This document shows, one piece after another, positions 24,701 to 34,171 of a stretch of DNA of 64,000 bases. The stretch is from Quercus robur. Taxonomy: Eukaryota > Streptophyta > Magnoliopsida > Fagales > Fagaceae. Below the pieces are notes generated by a model, which had not been told where the DNA came from, did no database searches, and saw only the letters and a list, made by a program, of their open reading frames with translations. Position 1 is the first letter of the stretch; each line of letters opens with the position of its first letter. The stretch is taken from NCBI RefSeq assembly GCF_932294415.1, contig NC_065539.1, positions 32,118,001-32,182,000 of the forward strand, given 5' to 3'. The translations under genes were made by a program, and so were the position numbers.

Positions 24701-26486
24701 GTGGGATTATATGGGCAATAATTCTAGCAGGTTAATCACAATTTGGCCATACTGATGTCTAATCTAATGTTGTTCTCTGAATGCTCTAAACATCTAGATT
24801 GGAGTTATTTATGTTCTTACTTCTAATTTTATTGTTAGAGGCTGCTGACTGATGAATCCCCACGGTTACGGAATGCTTTACGCTACACAATATATGGGAA
24901 ATCTGGAGTTTTTGATGCTGAAAGATTCATTGATGTTATGCAAGCCTTTGAAAATTTCATTACTGCAGCAAAAAGTGGAGGTGGAGAGAGTCTGAATGGG
25001 GACATGGCTGAACTTGGCATATTGCAAAGCCAAACAGGATACATCATTCCTGGATTGTCATCCACTGTATCTCAACCACAGCAGCCAATTCAAACAAGGG
25101 CAGCTTTAGCATTTCTGTTGTCTGATAAAGGGAATTTTTTTCGAGAATTTCTTTTGGATGAGGTACTTCTAGAACTCTGTAGTTATGAGACTGTAGTGTT
25201 GTTCGCTATGTTGTAGCATTTTATTAGCTGCATATCCCACTGATGTGTAAGGGCAATGATATGATTATAATAGTTATAGTAATCATTTATCTATTAAAAA
25301 AATTACTATATATTTTTTTTTTCCATCGAACTCATCTGAAATGATAATGATATTTACCATTAGATCCAGTGGAGAAACAACAATATTGACCACAATATTT
25401 GTTTTCCCAGTAACCCTAAAAATATGCTATCTTAGGTCATTATGCTCATGTTTTTCTTCTCTATTTACCTCTTTTCTCACTTGTATTGATTATGACAAGT
25501 AGACTTTTAAGATCAGCAAGACATGAAGGGAGCAATAATTATTTTCTTTCAAGCTATTTTACCCATTCTTGCTAATTTTCTTTTGTTTTTAATTTATAAA
25601 CTTTCTTTTGTTTGTAATTTATATACGAAGTCTAACTATCATATCAGCAGATGTGACTCAGCATTTGCTTCATCTTTTTCATTTATTCAAATTTCTCACG
25701 TGTTAATAGTATCTATTTCTCAGTTTTGATATGCGATTTCATTAATTCTTTTCCCCCCATTAAAAAGCTTTTCTTAACTAGTGCTATGGCTTTGTGATGT
25801 TTTTTTTCTCACCAGGGGCTGAGCCTAAGATAAGAATTAGTGACTTACTGTCTTACTAGTATGCATTGAACTTGATTGTATGGAAGGTATTTCAAATATG
25901 TAACTATTGTTATTTACATGGAAAGCAGATTGTAAAGGGCATTGATGCAGTTACGAGGGATCAGTTGGTACAAATATTGTCAGTTCTAGGAATTAGAAAT
26001 GCTGTCCCAGTTTTTAGTTTGGTTCCTGCTTTTGGACCCTTTAAGCCAGCCGCACTTTTACCAACAATAAACGATGAAGACAAAGTTATATTGAATAATG
26101 TTCAAAAGGTCGTTGAGTTTCTGACTACAGGAAGTGCAATATCAAGAACATCAAATCAGGTATTAAAGGATTGTGCTTAACCATTAAATTTTAGACTATA
26201 CACACAAACTCGTCCTTAGGTTCCTTTTCACAAATGTAGACGCTTTTCACTGACCTATTTCTTTCCCCATTGTTTCTTGTGTGTATCAACACAGTGCAGA
26301 TGTTCTTTCTTGACTGCCTGTCTCTGATTATTACTTTGTTGGTGTCAACAGGATGTGAACGTTGAACAGGTCATCCGAGAGCTTCTTCCAGTGTTGCCAG
26401 GCATATCCACCAAGGTGCTCCCGGAGGTGCTCAGTAGATTATCTTCCCGGGTATTAGCACGAATAGTCCGTGATACATTTTTGTAA
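2667..26486 (+). CDS. ABC1K6: ABC1 atypical kinase, plastid type (ABC1K6-like), 13 exons
   Basis: Exons read from splice borders and frame: 2667-2876, 2951-3100, 4122-4292, 5788-5931, 7706-7811, 7897-8045, 8186-8311, 9422-9565, 23211-23298, 23510-23883, 24839-25162, 25929-26159, 26352-26486; about 783 aa with no frame break. ABC1/UbiB hallmarks are present: KxGQ (KLGQ, residues 199-202), alanine-rich loop AAASLGQ (259-265), VAVK lysine (K281), the ExxD signature [13 protein letters not shown] (D331), HADPHPGN catalytic loop (408-415) and LDFG (427-430). The first 60-70 residues are rich in Ser/Pro/basic residues, as in a chloroplast transit peptide. ABC1K proteins are atypical kinases linked to plastoglobule prenyl-lipid metabolism and photo-oxidative stress. 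The sequence recalls Arabidopsis At3g24190 (ABC1K6); the family is certain, the exact orthologue less so. ATG 2667 is preferred; an in-frame ATG at 2571 would add 32 residues. The conserved EAxN-type position reads EGEN here. Confidence 0.88.
6107..6806. mobile_element. MITE in ABC1K6 intron 4 with a large internal hairpin
   Basis: Ends are GGGGCCGTTTGG on the left and CCAAACAGGCTC on the right, an hAT-like imperfect inverted repeat flanked by CTTAG on both sides. The interior repeats 'TCATAACTCA' on the left and 'GAGTGATGAGTGA' on the right. In the centre a 27-bp GC-richer core (6468-6494) is repeated as a perfect inverted copy at 6566-6592, bordered by long T and A runs. A diverged direct copy of the core lies at 6417-6440. 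It sits inside the intron between exons 4 and 5. Confidence 0.65.
7474..7495. repeat. Poly-C run (22 C)
   Basis: An uninterrupted run of C in intron 4 of ABC1K6, about 210 bp upstream of exon 5. Its transcribed strand is poly-G, so a quadruplex is possible; the exact length is likely variable or affected by sequencing. Confidence 0.85.
8453..8690. mobile_element. hAT-like MITE in ABC1K6 intron 7
   Basis: Left end GGGTCCGTTTGGAT pairs with right end ATCCAAACCGCACC. The interior contains GTGGGACCCA and GTGGGTCCCA motifs and AATAGTACCGTGGGAC, resembling the MITE at 58-262. It has no coding capacity. Confidence 0.6.
9679..9703. repeat. (TA)n microsatellite
   Basis: About twelve TA units just inside intron 8 of ABC1K6. 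Confidence 0.85.
9939..10049 (-). repeat. 3' LTR of the Copia element
   Basis: 111 bp, TGTTG...ATAACA. It is the left copy in + coordinates. Adjacent inner bases 10050-10061 form the polypurine tract when read on the minus strand. Confidence 0.92.
10057..14060 (-). pseudogene. Copia gag-pol remnant
   Basis: Reading on the minus strand: Gag N-terminal domain at 14060-13584 (starts [13 protein letters not shown]); a damaged zinc knuckle CTYCHGENL...C near 13240-13200, followed by an in-frame TAG; protease active site [11 protein letters not shown] near 12975-12945, preceded by a TAG where Trp is usual; integrase C-terminal part at 12151-11864; linker and RT start at 11922-11440; RT active site VHVDD near 11000; RT palm/connection at 10964-10758 ([14 protein letters not shown]); RNase H at 10380-10057 ([24 protein letters not shown]). 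Frames shift and stop at several points, so no full polyprotein can be made. Domain order AP-INT-RT-RH is diagnostic of Copia. Confidence 0.9.
14712..14822 (-). repeat. 5' LTR of the Copia element
   Basis: 111 bp, five substitutions from the left copy. The inner flank carries the tRNA-Met-type primer-binding site. LTRs this short are at the low end for Copia elements. Confidence 0.92.
15506..17692 (+). CDS. LINE ORF1 protein (728 aa)
   Basis: A long uninterrupted frame. Residues about 1-135 look folded: an alternating hydrophobic segment, then [28 protein letters not shown] sequence (cut here to its gist: [13 protein letters not shown]), which resembles the N-terminus of ORF1-like proteins of other dicot LINEs. 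Residues about 270-390 are a low-complexity SxPKPKP region. Residues 401-472 are three 24-residue tandem repeats ([13 protein letters not shown]...), encoded by 72-bp units. A C-terminal Asp/Ser-rich part follows. I see no CCHC zinc knuckle, which many plant LINE ORF1 proteins have. ORF1 proteins usually bind the element RNA. The first ATG is not certain; M at residue 53 (15662) is an alternative. Confidence 0.8.
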   Translation: MGGSLFFFVESKSFEFSVEEGGSFFLLHIFERSRDSLRSVFLGKESAKRLLSLMENFIYSESPGHFARTVREGETVFILRSGSNAHGSFIMISELVLGSRKGFLVIPEGRLGNGWKGFVGHLKKVLAPGVSAINLPIKLLPGSELQASKSFAAAVVQGRRSEPKAHRLAEMALPQTQDSLDKVNPRHLMLDSRNPKLATLGSQTQDSRESFLGKEKILFRTKLPPVSSDGTEGEVHLDISFRLFRGPLGSWEISCSNVSEVDSPLTHSSNPKPSDPFKPNLPSVGRNSKASNPKSFSSPKPKPSDPFKPKPLSVGRISEASKPKPITSPKPKPISNPKPFSNTKPTPNSKPKALPAPNPLPKINPSHIWKPKPHRTSLSHIQSLPTLPFSPSPSFSSSVVSDAVTPLTHRVPTASDELLSVLDSSDAVLPLTHRVPTGSDELLSVLDSSDAVLPLTHRVPTGPDELLSVLDSSDASVSESLASDGSSTDSGCSDDDMDLHRNIQQIIQQHSDDVFRKWGNSDQWVLELRDGKRVAVPIHISLPPGDDFVRVDNSNHLAIVPAKDSESKELYSESEKGIDVVVEDWSSDFSSENASQFNVSSPPLNVDPLAFSLPLAATDVSDQPATLVVENVLGKGSYSEWFQDKFRGFDDFLGTSLKGLEEPVTKFLLAVETEIQQRDFKDKTDKAEKSSGRKGIRELRGLFSSVNYGFASSRRSSFGKDRALFVSQ
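16706..16921 (+). repeat. Three 72-bp tandem repeats inside LINE ORF1
   Basis: Units 16706-16777, 16778-16849 and 16850-16921 are nearly identical and keep frame, each coding 24 residues. A few codons of a fourth unit follow at 16922. Near identity of the units suggests recent expansion or homogenisation. Confidence 0.92.
17689..21330 (+). pseudogene. LINE ORF2 (endonuclease-reverse transcriptase), one premature stop
   Basis: One frame of 1213 codons broken only by TAG at 19087-19089, where related proteins have Trp (context FFQAC-stop-GILK). Apurinic-type endonuclease lies at residues 1-230 ([38 protein letters not shown]). RT covers about residues 480-790 ([57 protein letters not shown]). 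A zf-RVT domain is near residues 1030-1110 ([22 protein letters not shown]...VDHLFLHC). No RNase H domain follows. The ATG overlaps the ORF1 stop (ATGA), consistent with termination-reinitiation. The single stop means the copy as read cannot make the full enzyme. Confidence 0.92.
21636..21848. repeat. 30-bp exact direct repeat, 153 bp apart
   Basis: The 30 bases at 21636-21665 recur at 21819-21848 (starting AATTACATTAGCATTCC). The second copy abuts the poly-T end of the SINE-like unit. The spacer is AT-rich and non-coding. Too long for an ordinary LTR target duplication; it could be a double-strand break repair scar. Confidence 0.8.
21857..21979 (-). mobile_element. tRNA-derived SINE
   Basis: On the minus strand a pol III A box-like TAACTCAACTAG (21958-21947) and a B box GGTTCAAATCC (21914-21904) are spaced about 33 bp apart, followed by an A-rich tail (T-run at about 21859-21872 on +). 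Near the 5' end is GGGAAGGAGTCGAGCC. The would-be acceptor stem does not pair, so this is not a working tRNA. I could not identify a target duplication. Confidence 0.6.
24020..24330. other. Dispersed repeat-like segment in ABC1K6 intron 10
   Basis: A T-rich tract (24030-24085) is followed by short repeats of the form CGTACCCGTGT/CGTACCTGTGT (24186-24300), of a type seen scattered in dicot genomes. No coding signal. It lies between exons 10 and 11. Confidence 0.35.
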
Positions 26487-28300
26487 ATATTTTGCTCTAA
26501 CTTAGCGGTTTAAGGCACCTAAATTGTGCATATTTTGATGAACAGGCACAAATGCACCAAGGTTATTGTAATACATTTATTTGCCAGTGTTGTGCCAACA
26601 CTGAGATCCAAAATTATGCTTGTATATATTATACACAGCTTTTTTCTATTATACACCGTGTATAAACTCTACTGCATGTCAAATGTATAGTTGCGCTTCC
26701 TGTCAGATTGATTGGTGCGGTTTCTTCCAATCCGGAAAGTTGTATAAATTTTTAACACAATACAAGCAGCTAAAACTGCAAACAAAGCTATTCAAACGGC
26801 GGAACTACTAAACTTGAACTACAAACAGCTTCAGACTACAAAGAATCATCACCAGAAATGAAACACCTCACTAAGTGACCCGCAATAGAAGTTTTAACTT
26901 ACAACAATCGAATTGACTAGGACCACATGCAAGAAGTTCATCAACAGCTGCTGCAAAAAGTTAGGCTTTAAAATAAAACAAGGATTCTCCAAAAGCTGCA
27001 TAAAACTATTTTAAATAGAGTTCAAAATTCCTTTGTCGATAGAAAACCGACTCCTTACATCAAACAGTAACGATTTTACCATTATGAATCTTTGAATTTC
27101 TATCAAATTAGAAGTGATATGTATTCTTTGTTTCTTGTACCTTTTACCAAAATTTTCTAGATTGTACAATAGACGAGTCAATTATTGGACATATGACGCA
27201 AATATGTTCAATTTTTTTTTTGGCTAAAAAATAATGTTAAATGAAATTGTTAGTAGTTAGTGGAGAGTTTTAATTCAATATGACTAGTTTGAATCGTAAT
27301 ATTTAAACCCGGACCATCTTGATCGTTTGAACTGATAACGCAGTAAATTAGAACCTAAGCCAATTTGATTTTTTAATTGAATCATTCAAATAGTTGAATT
27401 GGTAAAATCCAGTAGGTTTTTTGCAATCTGTGCAACTCGAAAAAGTCGTTTTACCTAACTAGTTTTGTATGTTAGTAATTTGATCAGAATTGACCTATCC
27501 TGTAACCCATGACTCATGGATCAGAATTGACCATTTGAGAAGTAATTTAAATTTGAGTTCAAATTTAACCTATGACCCATGCAACCAAACTTATTTTTAT
27601 CAAAATAAACCACCAATGACAGAAATTCATTTAATTAATTTTAATTTTCAACCAATCAAAATTAATTTCAATTAATCATGTGTGATCAGTTCCACCCAAA
27701 TGAACGCATGCAGACCGTCGAAACTTGATCCTGTGATAGTTTTTAATCCGACCGTCCGATTTGGAAACCGAACATATCGTTGTGATCATTAGAACTTCAA
27801 GATCATTTTTATGATACGCAATGAATTAGTTAATGAATGAAATGCAATCATGATTGTTGGGTACTTAGAATGATTATTTTGGTCATCTCCCAAGGTTAAA
27901 TTATGAGTGCAAAAGTGAGTGTTTACAGGGGGCATTTCAGACATTTTTTAGGTTTTGGGGGTACTTTGGTAATTTTTAGGTTTCGGTGGTATTTATGTTA
28001 TTTTTTAGGTTTAGGGGAGGGGGTATTTTGGTAATTTTAGAGGTTTCATGGGTATTTTGGTCTTTTTAGTGGTTTTGGAGTATTTTAGAGTTGGCTAATT
28101 TGTAGAAATGATACTTGGGTTTAATTGAGTACCTAGTTAAAACCCAATTAACATTAGTGTAAATTGAGTTTAATTGGGTTAATACCCATTTAACCCAATT
28201 AATAATTGGGTGGGTTTGGGTCTTATTTAAGTAAGTGGGTTTGAGTGGGTAAATGGGTTTGGGATGATTTTGTCACCCTATGTAATACCAACCTTTTGTG
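26487..28300. other. Intergenic, with a diverged GGTTTxGGGGTATTTTGGTAAT minisatellite
   Basis: The first few hundred bases are probably the ABC1K6 3' UTR and terminator region. At 27930-28080 five or so diverged units of a G/T-rich motif ending TTTTGGTAATTTT recur. At 28110-28260 the octamer AATTGGGT and relatives recur in both orientations. No coding signal seen. Confidence 0.5.
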
Positions 28301-28309
28301 GGACTCAAT

Positions 28310-28580
28310 GCGTGGAGATAAGAGTAATTTTAGCACGAACAAAATTTCTCTCCAAACTAGTTTGGAGAAAAACCCTACAAACTCATCATATTTCTTTATA
28401 TTGAGTGTGAATTTTAAAAATTTAACCCTTAGATTGCATATTCTTATTACATCCTTCATGCTTACAAAATTTCAAAAAGATCAAAAATCAATTGCTATGT
28501 AACCAATAAATGTTAAAATTTCAAGTTTTTGTGATCTAAAATTTGGTAGAAAAAAATAAGTTAATTGATCGAATAGTAAA
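28310..28580. mobile_element. Fragment of a foldback MITE family
   Basis: Shares long stretches with the arms of the elements at 36140-36520 and 39450-39830: CTCCAAACTAGTTTGGAG near 28350, TTAACCCTTAGATTGCAT, CAAAATTTCAAAAAGATCAA and GATCGAATAGTAAATAAT. Only one arm is clear here, so this copy may be partial. Confidence 0.5.
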
Positions 28581-28949
28581 TAATATTCGATTTGAACAAG
28601 TATATTTATATTTAAAAAAGTTTACTACTTTTATGTGTTGTGGGAATATATACAAGTATATATATTTTTAAAACAATTTACTACTTTTATGTGTTATGGG
28701 TGGTGCGTGCACTTCACTGCCAACATTATAAGCTACTTTTGCTCTACAGACCACCACCAAAGATGTCATCTCTTTACTGTTTTCAGTCTTTCCATCCGTG
28801 TGCTTGACATAGCACTAAGCCACTGGGGTGGGTGCCTCTCTCTCTCTCTCCCAAAATGTAAGGTTAAAGTAGTTAAAGTCTTCGTTCGTTGCACATTTTT
28901 GGTTATAATCTAACATAATAAATAATTTATTGAGAAATCAAACAATTTA

Positions 28950-28999
28950 TCAATATATATATATATATCTATATCTATATCTATATCTATATCTATATA
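28950..28999. repeat. (AT)n-(ATATCT)n microsatellite
   Basis: An AT run passes into about six ATATCT hexamers, ending exactly at the 5' terminus of a Helitron (TCTATATATTACT). The hexamer may have grown from the element's own terminal TC-TATA sequence. Confidence 0.85.
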
Positions 29000-30928
29000 T
29001 TACTAAAAGCTGAAACGTGGCATTTATTGTTGCTGAACTCCTGTTGCGCCATCTCATCGCCACGTCATTCGCCACATAATTATTATTTATTATTTATTTC
29101 TAATTTTTTTACAAATATAAATATGTTAATATAAAAATAGATTATTGACTTTACATATTCATCCTTGTCAGTTTTAACATTTATATATATTTATTTTTTA
29201 TTTCCAATTTTCCTATAATTTTTTTTACATTCACTTATTTTTTAAATATTTACATTTTCTTTAACCTTTCTTCTTCTCTTACCTTTTCATCTCCCCACTA
29301 CCCTCTAATTTAATATTACTATTTATTTTTCCCTTCATCTTCCTTTATTTGTCTTTTTTTATCCGTTCTTTCTTATTATAAATTTGCCACTCTTTTCCAT
29401 TCTTTGCATAGTTTTCTTTCACAGAAGGTTTCTCTCTCTCTCTCTCTCTCTCTCATAGTTTTGGTGGATTTTTATTTTTTATTGCATCTCCGCTTTAGGT
29501 TGATAAATTGTTGTGTTTTTAAGAACTCTAATTTAGGTTGATACGATTTAGTTTTGTGTGTTTAAGTTATTATTATTATTATTATTTTGCTCTTTGATTG
29601 TTAAATTTTATCTGATTACATTATAAAAAATTAAAGATAGTAGATAAAAATAAAATAGTATTCCATTATATAGCATAATTTGAATAATTTAGTGTTTATT
29701 GTTATATATTTTAATTTTTTCTACTTTTTTCTTCTCTTTTGTTTTACTCAATATTGAAATTCAACCACATCCTCCTTATCATTAAATTATTTATATTTTC
29801 TCTCTTTTTGTTTTAAAAAATAAAAAAAAATGTAATATTTTAGTTAAATTCAAATAAAAGAAAATTGTGCTCATCAAATTGTACTTATTTTTTTTAACAT
29901 TTACACTTTCTCCAACCTTTCTCATTCTCTTTACCTTTTCATCTCCTCAAACATTCTACCTTGATATCACTCTTCCTCTTTTCTTTTATCTTCCTTTATT
30001 TTGTTTCTTTTTATTATCATCCTCTTAGTATAAATTTGTCATTCACTCTTCCATTCTTTACATAATTTTCTCTCACAAAAAAGTGGTTATTTCCCACTCT
30101 TTGTCCCTCAATTTTTTCGTGGATTTTTATTTTTATTTTTCTTGCATCTTTTTTTTAGCTTGATATAAAGTTTTGTATTTTTTAGAACTCTATTTTGGTT
30201 GATGGGATTTAGTTTTTTTTTTTTTTAATTTTTTAATTATTTTTTTTATGACTTTGATTGTTAAATATTATTATATTGCATTATAAAGAATTAAAAATAG
30301 TATATAAGAATGTACTATTATTATATTACATAGAATTATTTGGATAAGTTATTGTTTATTGTTATGTATTTTATTTTTATTTTTTTCTCATATCATTTTA
30401 TTTAACATTTAAATTCAGCCACATCCCCCATATATATCATATAATTATTTATATTTCCACTCCTTTTTTTTATATATTTAATGTCATAGAATCATCATCA
30501 AATTTTGGAAAACGATAGGTTGCCAATGGAGAGAGAGAGAGAGAGATGGTATAGAAAAAAAACCAATACATAGTAATAAAGAGTAGATAAAGATAAAAAC
30601 CAAACGTCAGTTAGTAATCATTGATTGGAAAATAAAAAGGTGGTTAACAGGAGTAAGAAATAAAATAGAGATGGCTATATAGTGGACATTGAAAACTCTA
30701 TAGTGCAATAAAATCAACCATTACGTTCACTTAATTAAATCAATAATTAGTAATCAACAATTAAATATAATAATACAAAATTTAAACTTAAAACTAATCA
30801 AACTCTAACTAGAGAAATTATATTTCCTATCATAACTAAAAATGAGATGTTCTTCAGTAATTTAGAAATTATATTAGAAATGAAGTTGGAAAATTTTATA
30901 ATCTCATTTTTTGACATTTCATTTAACG

Positions 30929-30961
<33 letters not shown>

Positions 30962-31177
30962 CATAATCTTCGTACACCATGACTTTAAAAAATCTATTGA
31001 ATAGTTCTTCATCTTATTTAATGTCTATGTTATGCAAATCATCAACCAATAAATTTATGATAATGATAAAAAAAATGTTATAGACAAGGTTATGAAAAAT
31101 ATGATAAAACTTAAAAAAAAAAAAAAACTCTTTATAAAGTCTAGAGATTAAAATAGTATGCGCGGGTCCGTGACTAG
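28992..31177 (+). mobile_element. Non-autonomous Helitron
   Basis: Starts TCTATATATTACTAAAAGC after an A and ends CTAG before a T, the A/T target context of Helitrons, with no target duplication. Just before the end, CGCGG-GT-CCGTG (about 31160-31172) can form a short hairpin, three bases from CTAG. No Rep/helicase sequence is present. Inside, about 500 bp (29240-29760) recurs as a diverged tandem copy at 29890-30410: both contain ACATTT...CTTTACCTTTTCATCTCC, CTTCCTTTATTT, TTGATTGTTAAAT and AAATAGTAT-like steps. TC (29431-29453), GA (30533-30546) and TA (30930-30958) microsatellites lie in it. Confidence 0.72.
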
Positions 31178-31480
31178 TATATATAAAAGCAGAGACCTTA
31201 TGTGTGAGAGTATGAAGTTATGCCAAGTGGCGCATTGTATGATATTTTTCACCTCATCTAAATTTTGCATTTATATCAAACTATTAATTAATGACATATG
31301 CATTTATTTCAATGCATTAATAAAATTTAAAGAATTTGTATACATTTATAATTTGAAATGCTTTGGATAGATACAGATGGATCTAAAAAGTCATGGGAAA
31401 AATAGGAATTGAGAAAACTTTTCAATTTTATGCATAAGACTAATTTCAATGCAAAATTGCAAGAGTCAATTTCAATGAAT
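31178..31480. other. AT-rich intergenic DNA
   Basis: The 3' flank of the Helitron. I see no coding signal or clear repeat boundary. Confidence 0.5.
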
Positions 31481-31604
31481 ATTGAGTAATATGATTATTT
31501 ATCTCTACATTTGTCTAATATAAATCCCCATTTTCTTTGGACTTAAAAATCAAATTTTCATAATTTCTCTCACAATATCTTTGGTTCCTTTCTAAGAGGT
31601 ATGT

Positions 31605-34074
31605 TAACTGAGCATCAATCTGCTTTTGCAAAAAATAGGCTTATTTCAGATAATGTTTTAGTTGCTTAGACTTCACATTGTATGAAAAATCATAATTCAG
31701 GAAAAACAGGTTTTATGGCTGTCAAGCTTGATATGAGCAAAGCATATGATAGGGTGGAGTGGGATTATTTACAGAAACTAATGGAGAATATGGGATTTTG
31801 CACAAGGTGGATTGAGTTAATTATGGAGTGTGTTCGTACTGTCTCATATTCCATCTTAGTGAATGGCGAACCGAAGGGGTTGATTAATCCAACAAGAGGC
31901 ATACGGCAAGGGGACCCTCTCTCCCCCTTCCTCTTCCTTTTATGCACGGAAGGATTACATGGCCTTATCACAAAAGCTGCAAGAGCAAAGGAAATCAACG
32001 GCTTCTCTCTCTGTAAGAGAGGCCCCAAACTAACCCATTTATTTTTTGCAGATGATAGCCTGCTTTTTTGCAAGGCCAACTCCCAAGAATGTGGAAATGT
32101 ACTCAAAATATTGTCGGATTATGAAGCGGTATCGGGCCAAAAAATCAATAGAGAAAAGACATCCCTTTTCTTTAGCAAGTCCACAGAAGAGGTGACTAGG
32201 CAAGAGATACAAGGAGTATTGGGAGTGCAAGAGATAAAATTTTATGAGAAATATCTAGGGCTGCCTTCGTTGGTGGGAAGGGGAAAAAAAGCAAGCTTTA
32301 GCTATATAAAGGAGAGGATTTGGAGAAAACTACAAGGGTGGGAGGTAAGCTTTTGTCTCAAGCGGGTAGAGAAGTCCTAATCAAAGCAATTGTTCAAGCC
32401 ATTCCGACATATACCATGGGATGTTTCAAAATACCCTTGGGTCTATGTCATGACATTGAAGCAATGGTTAAAAAATTCTTTTGGGAGCAGCGGGGTGATA
32501 AAAGGAAAATACATTGGATTAAATGTTCGGAGTTGACGAAATCGAAGCTAGATGGAGGAATGGGTTTTAGGGACCTTGCATTGTTCAATGACTTGCTTCT
32601 AGCCAAGCAAGCATGGCGACTCATACATAATAAAGATACTCTTTTCTACAGAATATTCAAGGCAAGATTTTTCCCTCATTGTTCATTCATGGAAGCCAAG
32701 GAATCGACAACCAGGTCATATGCTTGGAAAAGCATTTTGAAGGGAAGGGAGGTCATCAAAATGGGATCAAGATTTCGGGTTGGGAATGGAAAAAACATTA
32801 AAATATGGCAGCACCATTGGCTTCCCATTAAACACCCACCTTTAGTTACTTCTCCAATCATTGAGTCTATGGAGGATGCCACGGTTGACTGTTTAATAGA
32901 TGAGAACACAGGGAAATGGGATGCTGAAATGTTGGACGGAGTTCTTATTCCAGCAGAAGTTGAACTTGCAAAGAAGATTCCTCTTGCCCGAAGCCAAACT
33001 AAAGACTCTCTGATCTGGCCTTTCACGGCAAATGGACAATACAATTGCAAATCCGGATATCGCTTTCTAAAGGACTTGGAGACCGGGGCTGAAGGAGGCA
33101 CACAACCGGACTTGGATAAAAAAATCTAGAAAAGCATTTGGTCATTGGAGATTCCAAACAAATACAAAAATTTTTTGTGGCGTGCATGCAGAGACTCTCT
33201 CCCAACAAAGGCCAACCTGACCAGAAAGACAATCATTCCAAACCAAATTTGCGACAGATGTGCTTCAATGGCAGAGGATACGTTACATGCTCTTTGGGGC
33301 TGCTCTGGTTTGAACGTGGTTTGGGATGATGAAAGATGGAGCTTTCGGTCAAGGGAGGTCTTCACTGATTTCAAGCAACTCTACGGATGGTTATTGGAGA
33401 AGGGGAAGCCGCTTCAGCTCTTTGCTATCCAAGTATGGTGTATTTGGAACCAGAGAAATCAGTCACGGTTGTAACAATCTTGCTGCCTCACTAAGGACCT
33501 GAAACATGCTGCACAAGAACGCTGGAATGAGATTAGATCAGGCAATCCTCTGCCAAACCCGATCAGACCACAGCCCAAGCCAAAATGGTCAGTCCCACCA
33601 CTGAACAAATATAAGATAAATTATGATGGAGCAATCTCAAAGGCAGACAACAAAGCAGGGATTGGAGTGGTTGTTCGCAACTGCAATGGAGAGGTAATGG
33701 CATCCTTAATTCAACAATTGGAGCAAGCTTTCCAGCCTGTGGAAGTGGAAGTCATTGCTGCGTGCAGAGCAGTGGAGTTTGGCAGTGAGATTGGAGTGGA
33801 CTGTGCTATTGTGGAGGGTGATTTAGAAGTGATAGTGAAGGCTTTGAGGAACAATGACAATGGATTGACTCCTTTTGCACCACTGATAAATGATGTCTCT
33901 TTATTTTTGGGTTTGTTTTCAGAATTGTCATACTCTCACATTAAGAGAGATGGCAACAAAGTTGCTCATAGTTTAGCTAGGCTAGCTTTGACCACACCAG
34001 GTTGTACCGTGTGGATGGAAGATGTCCCATCTCTCACTTTACCCTTTGTTCAGGCTGATTTGGCCGCGCATTGA
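31605..34074 (+). pseudogene. Broken LINE RT-RNase H coding region
   Basis: RT motifs at 31682-32335: [47 protein letters not shown] frameshift near 32340 moves the frame to 32320-33129 (GREVLIKAIVQAIPTYTMGCF onward). A TAG at 33127-33129 replaces the Trp expected in the zf-RVT region (KSIWSLEIPNKYKNFLWRAC follows), and TAA lies at 33472-33474. In the same frame 33600-34074 is an RNase H domain of the RVT_3 type (INYDGAI, VEGDLEVI, KRDGNKVAHSLARLAL). Unlike the LINE at 15372 this lineage carries RNase H. Not functional as read. Confidence 0.88.
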
Positions 34075-34115
34075 TTTTATTCAATAAAAGTCTTCTTTCT
34101 CAAAAAGAAAAAAAC
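31605..34115 (+). mobile_element. 5'-truncated LINE with RNase H (second lineage)
   Basis: Begins in the middle of the reverse transcriptase (residues like LTEHQSAFAKNRLISDNVLV) and ends with an AATAAA-like 3' end and an A-rich tail (34097-34114). Boundaries are set by comparison with the uninterrupted repeat at 34971-35160. No target duplication is visible; about four bases of the empty site (GAAT) are missing, which suggests a small deletion at insertion. Confidence 0.8.
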
Positions 34116-34171
34116 TTCCAAAATATTATGTTCGTCTTTAATATTTTGTTTAGATGATATGTATTCATTTT

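Larger units (their letters stand above)
31481..34171. repeat. Copy A of a roughly 190-bp repeat, split by a LINE
   Basis: Left half 31481-31604 and right half 34116-34171 match the continuous copy at 34971-35160. The two halves are separated by the LINE at about 31605-34115. Confidence 0.75.

Noticed and set aside
28925..28999. CRISPR-like regular spacing of ATATCT repeats
   Set aside because: Simple hexamer microsatellite with no spacers, in a plant nuclear genome.
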